In this document: one piece after another, positions 1 to 5,768 of the stretch
Position numbering within the stretch: the first letter of the stretch is position 1
Layout of the letters: the number at the start of each line of letters is the position of its first letter
DNA from: Bacteroidota bacterium
GTDB lineage: Bacteria; Bacteroidota; Bacteroidia; Bacteroidales; UBA932
Reading direction: 5' to 3'
NCBI GenBank assembly: GCA_017860395.1
Contig: JAGDMC010000031.1
Span: 1 to 10,452 of the forward strand
Length of the DNA stretch: 10,452 bases
Made by a program: the position numbers and the translations under genes
Notes under the pieces: model-generated
The model's database searches: none
What the model saw: the letters and a program-made list of their open reading frames with translations, nothing else
What the model was told of the DNA's origin: nothing

Positions 1-1
1 C

Positions 2-1894
2 AAAAAGTTCGGGTTCGATGCTCAGGCATATAGCGGACGGGTTGCTTCCCTTTACAGAATTCCAAAACCTACTATACTCCATCTGCAAAAAAAGGACGGA
101 CTGCTCCATTTTATAGTATTGTACAAAATTCATAACGGATTTCTTCATATAATGGACCCATTGGATGGGAACATGCACCGACTCAAAATGGAAGAACTTC
201 TAGGGGAATGGAGCGGGAAACTGATAACCCTTGCCCCGGGCAGTGATTTTGAAAAAGGAAACACCGGCATTAAAACAGGTGAGAGACTGCTAAAAATTAT
301 TGTAGCCAACAAGAGAGCACTCATAAATGCGTTCCTGCTCTCTTCACTATATATAATAACGGCATTTGGAATAACACTCTTCGTTAAACAAATAATTGAC
401 AAAATCATTCCCGGTGGAGAGGCAGGTATGCTGAATAAACTTGCTGTTGCAATGCTGCTTCTTTTTTTGCTTTCATTTTTTCTGTCGTGGATGAGATCTA
501 TGCTTTTGCTTAAGACCGGAATAAAAACCGACAAAAAGATTATCGGAGAATATATCCGGCACATGGTAACCCTTCCGCAGCAATTTTTCGATTTAAGAAC
601 AACCGGCGAAATCACTTCAAGAGTTTCTGATGCCTTTAAAATACGGTCACTGGTTACGGAGACGTTTATCGGGATTGCAATTTCCGTTTCTACACTTGTA
701 CTCTCGCTTGCAATAATGTTTATAATATCCGTAAATCTTGCATATACTGCCATATTATTTGTGCCTCTGTATTTTTTAATCTACAAAATTTACGATATCT
801 ACAACAAAAAAGTATACCGCAAAATTATGGAGCAGGGTGCAATGTTCGAGAACACACTCATAGAGACAATCCGTACACAAAAGGCACTCAAGTATTTTGG
901 AAATGAAAATTTTGCCTCAGGCCGGACAAATGCAAGGCTTACAGAGTTATGCGACACATTGTTTAAGTCGGGACGGTTTGGAACCGGCGCCGGCGGAGCG
1001 GCAGAATTTGTATCAAGAGTCCTTACTGTATTAATATTATGGTTCGGAGGGAGATTTCTCATGGCAGGCGAGCTCACTTTGGGTGAACTGATCTCGTTCT
1101 TTACCATTATCTCCCTCTTTTCTGCTCCTCTTTCCGAATTAATTGGAGTAAACTCCATTTTGCGAGAAGGGATGGTTGCAGCAGAAAGACTTTTTGAAAT
1201 TATGGAACTTGATGCAGAGCCTTTGTCGGGCGGGATTACACCGGATTTATCCACTGCAGAGACTATCCGGCTTGAGGGAATAACATTTTCATATCCCGGC
1301 AGGACAACCATTTTTAAAGAACTGAATATTGAACTGAGGCGCGGAGAAATTACCGCATTAAACGGAGAGAGCGGTTCGGGAAAGAGCACCATTGCAGCAC
1401 TTATCCTGAGAATGTACCAGCCACAGGCAGGTACAATAAAAGCAGACGGGATAAACATCAATCATATCAATCTCAGCCACTGGCGATCTTCAGTTTCTGT
1501 CGTACCTCAAAATCCGGAATTATTTGATGCCACAATAATGGAGAATATTGCCCCGGGAGAAGCGGACCCTGATATTGAGAGAATCCTGAAACTATGTGAT
1601 GAACTTAATATTTCTGAATTCGTGGTAAATCTCCCCCTTGGGTTTGAAACCAGAACCGGCGAAAACGGATCCCGTCTTTCCAGAGGTCAGCAGCAAAGAA
1701 TTGCAATGGCAAGAGCTCTATACAGAAATTGCAGCATACTAATACTGGACGAAGCGACTTCCTCTCTGGACAAAGAGTCGGAAGAGTTAATAATCAGTGC
1801 CGTTTTACGCGAAAAAGCGAAGGGACGGATTATTCTGATGATTTCTCACAGCGATATAAGCAGTAGAATATCAGACAGAAGTTATAATATATAA
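2..1894 (+). CDS. Peptidase-containing ABC transporter (C39 peptidase, membrane domain, ATPase), 5' end missing
   Basis: This is a bacteriocin/peptide exporter that cuts double-glycine leaders and pumps the cargo across the inner membrane. The frame is open from base 2, giving 630 visible residues. A TTG at 119 is not the start, because residues before it belong to the C39 peptidase domain: HFIVLY carries the likely catalytic His (bases 107-109) and MDPLDG the Asp (155-157). Their 16-residue spacing equals His96/Asp112 of ComA. The catalytic Cys lies off the window, and about 60 residues are missing if the domain has normal length. Several hydrophobic segments follow (bases about 310-1170), consistent with a six-helix exporter domain. 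The ATPase domain has Walker A GESGSGKST (1364-1390), Q-loop Gln (1508), signature LSRGQ (1676-1690; usual form LSGGQ), Walker B ILILDE (to 1753) and H-loop His (1847). The two peptide genes just downstream are the natural cargo. Confidence 0.93.
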   Translation, partial: KKFGFDAQAYSGRVASLYRIPKPTILHLQKKDGLLHFIVLYKIHNGFLHIMDPLDGNMHRLKMEELLGEWSGKLITLAPGSDFEKGNTGIKTGERLLKIIVANKRALINAFLLSSLYIITAFGITLFVKQIIDKIIPGGEAGMLNKLAVAMLLLFLLSFFLSWMRSMLLLKTGIKTDKKIIGEYIRHMVTLPQQFFDLRTTGEITSRVSDAFKIRSLVTETFIGIAISVSTLVLSLAIMFIISVNLAYTAILFVPLYFLIYKIYDIYNKKVYRKIMEQGAMFENTLIETIRTQKALKYFGNENFASGRTNARLTELCDTLFKSGRFGTGAGGAAEFVSRVLTVLILWFGGRFLMAGELTLGELISFFTIISLFSAPLSELIGVNSILREGMVAAERLFEIMELDAEPLSGGITPDLSTAETIRLEGITFSYPGRTTIFKELNIELRRGEITALNGESGSGKSTIAALILRMYQPQAGTIKADGININHINLSHWRSSVSVVPQNPELFDATIMENIAPGEADPDIERILKLCDELNISEFVVNLPLGFETRTGENGSRLSRGQQQRIAMARALYRNCSILILDEATSSLDKESEELIISAVLREKAKGRIILMISHSDISSRISDRSYNI

Positions 1895-1897
1895 AAA

Positions 1898-1913
1898 GGA
1901 GGGTGCACACTCC
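1898..1913. repeat. Imperfect palindrome downstream of the transporter gene
   Basis: The 73-base gap between the transporter and the first peptide gene contains GGAGgGTGCACaCTCC, a 16-base palindrome with one mismatched pair. The heptamer TGCACAC occurs at 1904-1910 and again at 1924-1930. No T-tract follows, so this is a poor terminator candidate. It could be an operator or RNA structure, or it could be chance. I saw no TAnnTTTG promoter element in the gap, so the peptides are probably transcribed from upstream of the transporter. Confidence 0.25.
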
Positions 1914-1967
1914 GGGTGAACTCTGCACACCATAGTTCTGCAGGGATATATTAAATATTTATAAGCT

Positions 1968-2159
1968 ATGCAAAGTGAAGTGTATGAAGGATGGGGCATT
2001 GTTCCCCTGAGCGAGAGAGAGCTGCTGACCAATGGAGGAGCAGGTAAGCTTAAAAAGCTTGTAGAAATTATTGGCGCTGCAGTGGAATTTTTGCAGAAGG
2101 CAGAGAAGTACTGGCCAAATTTCCGGGATGGTTTCAAGAAAGGATGGGAGGCAGCATAA
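1968..2159 (+). CDS. Double-glycine leader peptide precursor 1 (bacteriocin-like)
   Basis: This 63-residue precursor is probably cut and exported by the adjacent C39 transporter. The leader (residues 1-24) contains LSERELLTNGG, which resembles the LSxxELxxIxGG leaders of class II bacteriocins and Bacteroidetes GG-leader peptides. Cleavage after Gly24 leaves 39 residues with net charge about +3 (eight K/R, five D/E) and no cysteine. Residues 28-48 space hydrophobic side chains as in an amphipathic helix (L28, L31, V32, I35, V39, L42). Pro50 breaks it, and a Trp/Phe/Lys-rich tail with a GxxxG motif (Gly55-Gly59) follows. The ATG at 1968 is the first possible start, since a stop codon lies at 1962-1964 in frame. 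There is no Shine-Dalgarno sequence close to it. The activity of the product is inferred; I do not recognise a named family. Its stop overlaps the next peptide's start by one base. Confidence 0.82.
   Translation: MQSEVYEGWGIVPLSERELLTNGGAGKLKKLVEIIGAAVEFLQKAEKYWPNFRDGFKKGWEAA
2146..2151 (+). promoter_or_regulatory. Shine-Dalgarno-like GGGAGG for peptide 2
   Basis: GGGAGG ends seven bases before the ATG at 2159, a good ribosome-binding spacing. Together with the TAATG overlap it favours 2159 as the start over the in-frame ATG at 2144, which would add only MGGSI. Such a motif is not seen ahead of most other genes in this window. Confidence 0.45.
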
Positions 2160-2371
2160 TGAACAGAGAGTATTGCAACAGTATGTATATTACCGCTCTG
2201 TCGGAAAGAGAATGCTCTGTGGTAAGGGGCGGTGCCGGTGACTGGGACAAGGAAATTGCCGGTTATGTTGGAATGGGTCTGGGTTATGGCATAAAAAAAC
2301 TATGGAGAGCTTTTAAGTTTATGAGTGCTAACCTCTATGAACTACAGAAAAGGGAACAGATTATAAAATAG
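2159..2371 (+). CDS. Double-glycine leader peptide precursor 2 (bacteriocin-like)
   Basis: This 70-residue precursor is likely a partner of the preceding peptide. Its leader LSERECSVVRGG fits the LSxxExxxVxGG consensus position by position (Leu -12, Ser -11, Glu -8, Val -4, Gly -2, Gly -1). Cleavage after Gly25 leaves 45 residues with net charge about +3 and no cysteine; both cysteines (6 and 19) are in the leader. The mature part starts AGDWDKE and continues into a glycine-rich hydrophobic stretch, GYVGMGLGYG (35-44), which holds two overlapping GxxxG motifs (38-42 and 40-44). A basic/aromatic segment, KKLWRAFKF, follows. Such a layout suits a membrane-inserting helix. The start overlaps the previous stop (TAATG), implying translational coupling and matched amounts of the two peptides. 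The alternative start at 2144 is less likely. Function is inferred from the leader, size and neighbours only. Confidence 0.82.
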   Translation: MNREYCNSMYITALSERECSVVRGGAGDWDKEIAGYVGMGLGYGIKKLWRAFKFMSANLYELQKREQIIK

Positions 2372-2377
2372 AGCAAC

Positions 2378-2409
2378 CCTTGTAAAATCTTTATTTACGG
2401 GGAGTTTTT
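2378..2409 (+). terminator. Putative intrinsic terminator after the peptide genes
   Basis: Seven bases after the peptide 2 stop, CCTTGTAAA (2378-2386) can pair with TTTACGGGG (2394-2402). This gives a 9-bp stem including two G-U pairs and a 7-base loop. AG and five T residues (2405-2409) follow. The stem is of modest strength, but position and T-tract fit the end of the transporter-peptide unit. Confidence 0.45.
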
Positions 2410-2423
2410 CATAAAAAATAATT

Positions 2424-2431
2424 TATCTTTG
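2424..2431 (+). promoter_or_regulatory. Bacteroidetes -7 promoter element for the TolC-adaptor-tsaB unit
   Basis: TATCTTTG matches the Bacteroidetes sigma-ABfr -7 consensus TAnnTTTG exactly. No clear -33 TTTG was found at the usual distance. The G ends only six bases before the ATG at 2438, so transcription would begin at or very near the start codon and the mRNA would be leaderless or nearly so. No Shine-Dalgarno sequence lies between. Confidence 0.6.
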
Positions 2432-2437
2432 TGACTT

Positions 2438-3760
2438 ATGAAAATAATATACAAACTCCCCGTTTTTATCCTCATATTAATCCCGACCCTGCTATCTGCA
2501 CAGCAGAAGCTCTGGAGTCTTGAGGAGTGTATTAAATACGCTTGGGATAATAACCTGAAAATCAAGCAGCAGGAGCTTGTGGTCGAAGAAAGCGACAACA
2601 ATCTGCTGCAATCTAAACTCAACTATGTTCCTTCTGTGAGCGCCTCTGTGAGTCACAGTATGAACTGGGGAAGGTCCGTGAACATGAACGACCTGCAGAT
2701 TATTGAAAATCAGCTTAGCCAGAGCACTAGTGCCTCTGCAAGAGCTTCAATAAATCTTTTTGAGGGAATGGCTAAAAACAATGACCTCAAAAGCAAACAG
2801 GTAATCAGAGAAATATCTGTTCAGGAGGTGAGCAGGATAAAAAATGACATCTCTATTGAAATTGCAAGATCCTATCTTCAGGTTCTGCTGGCAAAGGAGA
2901 TTCTGAATACTGCAAAATCCAGCCTTGCAAGTATTGACGAACAGGTTGTGAGAACGAAAAAGCTAGTGGACGCTGGTAGCCAGGCATACGGTTCGTTGTT
3001 GGAAATTCAGGCCCAGCTTGCAACAGAAAAGCTTCAGCTTACAAATGCAGAAAATCAGGTGAGCAGCAATCTTCTGTCGCTAAAACAACTTCTTGACCTT
3101 TCTACCGACAGCAGCTTTGATATTTCCCTTCCCAATCTTGACAATTTTGTTTCAGACTTCAAGGGGGTGTCCATTGATGAATTATATAGCAACTCTCTGA
3201 ATCTTCCTCAGGTAAAAAGCGTTCGTCTTAGCCGGGATAACTCAAATCTTCAGCTTGCAATAGCAAAAGGACGAAGCTACCCTACTGTTTCTTTTACGGC
3301 GGCCTATGGTTCATATTTTTCCGACACCAGGGATGTGGCCTTTATGACTCAGTTCAATGAAAACAGAAATCCTTCACTTTCGTTTGGCCTGAGCATTCCT
3401 GTTTTTAATTCATGGAGAACCAACACCGCTATTCGTAACGCCCGGATAGAAGTGAAAAAATCGGATATTAATGTAAAGAGTCAGGAACAGCTTCTTTATA
3501 AAGAAATTCAACAGGCAGCAAATGATGCTCACTCCTACTTTGCCCGCTTTAAAGCAACGGAAGACAATGTTAAGGCAATGCAGGAATCATTCAGATATGT
3601 TCAGCAGAAATTTGACGTGGGAACTCTTAATGCAACTGACTATACAGTTGCCAAGGCAAATCTTTTCAAAAGCCAGTCCGATTTCTATCAGGCAAAGTAT
3701 CAGTATATTTTCCAGCTTAAAATTCTGGATTTTTATAAAGGAAACCCTATTACACTTTAA
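2438..3760 (+). CDS. TolC-family outer membrane efflux/secretion channel
   Basis: This 440-residue outer-membrane factor forms the exit duct of tripartite export systems across the outer membrane and periplasm. A signal peptide is evident: MKIIYK, a hydrophobic core, then LLSA with likely cleavage before QQKLWSLEEC. The usual OEP opening WSLEECIKYAWDNN follows. Two long Gln/Asn/Ser-rich coiled-coil halves carry the internal repeat typical of the family, with strand regions near INLFEGMAKNN and LSIPVFNSWRTN and a closing KFDVGTLNATDYTVAK segment. The length is normal for Bacteroidetes members. The adaptor gene follows after 32 bases. The promoter just upstream makes this the first gene of its unit, so it may serve the peptide exporter, another ATPase such as a MacB-like pump located elsewhere, or both. 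Confidence 0.93.
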   Translation: MKIIYKLPVFILILIPTLLSAQQKLWSLEECIKYAWDNNLKIKQQELVVEESDNNLLQSKLNYVPSVSASVSHSMNWGRSVNMNDLQIIENQLSQSTSASARASINLFEGMAKNNDLKSKQVIREISVQEVSRIKNDISIEIARSYLQVLLAKEILNTAKSSLASIDEQVVRTKKLVDAGSQAYGSLLEIQAQLATEKLQLTNAENQVSSNLLSLKQLLDLSTDSSFDISLPNLDNFVSDFKGVSIDELYSNSLNLPQVKSVRLSRDNSNLQLAIAKGRSYPTVSFTAAYGSYFSDTRDVAFMTQFNENRNPSLSFGLSIPVFNSWRTNTAIRNARIEVKKSDINVKSQEQLLYKEIQQAANDAHSYFARFKATEDNVKAMQESFRYVQQKFDVGTLNATDYTVAKANLFKSQSDFYQAKYQYIFQLKILDFYKGNPITL

Positions 3761-3792
3761 TAAATTTCGATTACAATTTCACCCGCAATAAT

Positions 3793-5055
3793 ATGAAAAA
3801 GAGTTTTAAATGGATAATCGCAGCAGCGGTCCTAATAATAGCTGTACTGATAATATTCGGAACAAAAAATAAAAACAAGGCCATTGAGGTTACATCCGAA
3901 GTCATCTCTAAAAAAACTATTACAGAAGTCATTCCTGCCAACGGTAAGATAAGACCTGTAGTTGAGGTAAAAATATCCCCAGACGTATCCGGTGAAATAA
4001 TTGATCTCAACTTTAAAGAGGGAGATTTAGTTAAGAAGGGCGATCTTATAATTAAAATTAAGCAGGATGTGTATATATCAATGAAAGAAAGGTCAGAAGC
4101 CTCGCTTAATTCTATAAAGGCTCAGTTAACCCAGCAACTTGCACAATTCAGCCTGGTTGAGCAGACTTATAAGCGCAGCAAAACCCTTTTTGACCAGAAA
4201 GCAATTTCTGAATCGGAGTATGAGAATGCGCTTTCTCAATATAATGTTACAAAAGAGCAGATAAAAGCTGCTGAATTTAACGTTAAGAGTGCAACAGCTG
4301 CTCTTAAGGAAGCTCAGGAAAACCTTATCAAAACAACCATATATGCACCTATGGATGGCATAATTTCAAAGATGAGCGTAGAAAAAGGTGAAAGGGTTGT
4401 AGGAACAAGTCAGATGGCGGGAACAGAATTGCTTCGCATCGCAAATTTCGACCACATGGAGGTTCTTGTTGATGTTAACGAAAATGATATTATCCGTATT
4501 AAGCAAAATGATACTGCTTCCATTGAGGTTGATGCATATCCTAATCGCAAGTTCACAGGTGTTGTTACACAAATTGCAAACTCTGCAAAAAATATCGGTT
4601 CATCTGTTGAACAGGTAACAAATTTTGAAGTTAAGATTCTTATACTTCCCGAATCTTATTCTGATCTTATTGTTAACGGTAAAAATCCTTTCCGCCCCGG
4701 AATGTCTGCAACTGCATCAATCCAGACAGACAAGAAGTATAATATCCTTACAGTTCCGCTTCAGGCAATTACAACCAGAACAGACCTTAAAGGAGACACA
4801 ACTAAAAAAGCAAAACTTGCCGATGAGATGCTGGAACAGGTATTTGTCATAAAGGCCGACAATACTCTTGAAGTGAGAGAGATTACCACAGGTATTCAGG
4901 ATATTTCAAATATTGAAGTAGTTAAAGGACTCAAAGAGGGTGACAAAGTTGTTACAGGTCCTTATTCTGCTATCAGTAAAACTCTTAAGGCCGGCACTAA
5001 AGTAGCAGGAAAAAAAGAGGAGAAGGCTCCTCCGGTAAATAAAAAAGCTAAATAA
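3793..5055 (+). CDS. Periplasmic adaptor (membrane fusion protein), HlyD/RND/MacA-like
   Basis: This 420-residue adaptor links an inner-membrane pump to the TolC-type channel encoded just before it. A single N-terminal membrane segment (about residues 6-22) anchors it, with no lipobox. The first half of the barrel-sandwich (lipoyl-like) domain reads VVEVKISPDVSGEIIDLNF..GDLVKKGDLI. A coiled-coil hairpin (about residues 95-180) follows, and the second half is TIYAPMDGIISKMSVEKGERV. A beta-barrel and membrane-proximal region follow and end in a Lys-rich tail. The architecture resembles MacA/RND adaptors more than the long-hairpin HlyD of type I secretion. No MacB or RND pump gene is visible here; the only ATP-driven exporter in the window is the peptidase-containing transporter upstream. 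The stop codon overlaps the tsaB start by one base. Confidence 0.92.
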   Translation: MKKSFKWIIAAAVLIIAVLIIFGTKNKNKAIEVTSEVISKKTITEVIPANGKIRPVVEVKISPDVSGEIIDLNFKEGDLVKKGDLIIKIKQDVYISMKERSEASLNSIKAQLTQQLAQFSLVEQTYKRSKTLFDQKAISESEYENALSQYNVTKEQIKAAEFNVKSATAALKEAQENLIKTTIYAPMDGIISKMSVEKGERVVGTSQMAGTELLRIANFDHMEVLVDVNENDIIRIKQNDTASIEVDAYPNRKFTGVVTQIANSAKNIGSSVEQVTNFEVKILILPESYSDLIVNGKNPFRPGMSATASIQTDKKYNILTVPLQAITTRTDLKGDTTKKAKLADEMLEQVFVIKADNTLEVREITTGIQDISNIEVVKGLKEGDKVVTGPYSAISKTLKAGTKVAGKKEEKAPPVNKKAK

Positions 5056-5753
5056 TGTTTGTTCCGCAACTGCTTTTAATTGAAACAAGCACCGAGGTTT
5101 GTTCTGTTGCGCTCAGCCGCGGAACGGAAATTATTGCCGAAAGGATAATAAAAGAGCCAAAGGCACACGCAAGAATAATAGGCAATTTTATAGAGGAGGT
5201 CATGAAAGAGGCCTCCTCCTCTGTTGCCGCTTGCAGCGCAATAGTTGTGAGTGAAGGTCCCGGTTCATACACCGGACTCCGCGTTGGGGTATCAATAGCA
5301 AAAGGACTGTGCTATGGTTCAGGAATTCCCATGATTGCCGTGAGTTCTCTGGAACTTCTTGCAAGGCTTTGTGCAGAAAGCGGAGAAATGCCCGAAGGAG
5401 AGTTGACAATTGCACCTATGATTGATGCAAGAAGGATGGAGGTCTATACATGCAGGTATAATCGCAATTGTATTCCTGTTTCCAAAACAGAGGCACTTGT
5501 ACTGGATGAAAATAGCTTTTCCGAAGAATTATCTGCGGGACCTGTTATCTTTACGGGAGATGGCGCAAAAAAGGCAGCGGAGTTAATAAAACACGCGAAT
5601 GCCATTTTCCGTTTTACGGATGCTTCCGCCAGAGGAATGGCTGCTCCTGCATTTGAAAAATTCAATAAAAAAGAATTTGTAGACACGGCATATTTCGAAC
5701 CTTTCTATCTGAAAGATTTTGTGGCCGGTATTTCAAAGCGGTCTCTGCTCTGA
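5055..5753 (+). CDS. tsaB: tRNA threonylcarbamoyladenosine biosynthesis protein TsaB
   Basis: TsaB is the non-catalytic scaffold that pairs with TsaD (and TsaE) to place threonylcarbamoyl on A37 of ANN-decoding tRNAs in the cytoplasm. The 232 residues begin with the ASKHA-fold strand LLLIETSTEVCSVAL and carry the diagnostic GPGSYTGLRVG motif (residues 68-78), followed by KGLCYG and the VSSLELLA helix. The length is normal. The ATG at 5055 shares its A with the adaptor's TAA (TAATG), so translation is probably coupled to the adaptor and no separate promoter is seen. The link to an export operon is not mechanistically obvious; it may be an inherited gene order. The gene ends 15 bases before the convergent lipoprotein gene. 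Confidence 0.95.
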   Translation: MFVPQLLLIETSTEVCSVALSRGTEIIAERIIKEPKAHARIIGNFIEEVMKEASSSVAACSAIVVSEGPGSYTGLRVGVSIAKGLCYGSGIPMIAVSSLELLARLCAESGEMPEGELTIAPMIDARRMEVYTCRYNRNCIPVSKTEALVLDENSFSEELSAGPVIFTGDGAKKAAELIKHANAIFRFTDASARGMAAPAFEKFNKKEFVDTAYFEPFYLKDFVAGISKRSLL

Positions 5754-5768
5754 TTTTCTGTCTGAATT

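Noticed and set aside
145..1461. Two - strand open frames (202 and 220 residues) opposite the transporter
   Set aside because: They are antisense to well-supported transporter domains, with Ser/Pro-rich composition typical of reverse-strand shadows.
119..1894. Complete ABC transporter starting at TTG 119
   Set aside because: The frame is open to the left edge and the residues before 119 are recognisable C39 peptidase sequence, so the gene is truncated by the window.
1903..1954. Tiny GTG-start ORFs (10 and 12 codons) after AGGAGGG as leader peptides
   Set aside because: The start codons are either too close (0 bases) or too far (13 bases) from the SD-like sequence, and nothing else supports translation.
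2144..2371. Longer peptide 2 from ATG 2144
   Set aside because: It adds only five residues (MGGSI). The TAATG overlap and GGGAGG spacing favour 2159, which also gives a leader of the same length as peptide 1.
5754..5768. Bidirectional terminator between tsaB and the lipoprotein gene
   Set aside because: The gap is only 15 bases and I found no convincing stem in or around it.
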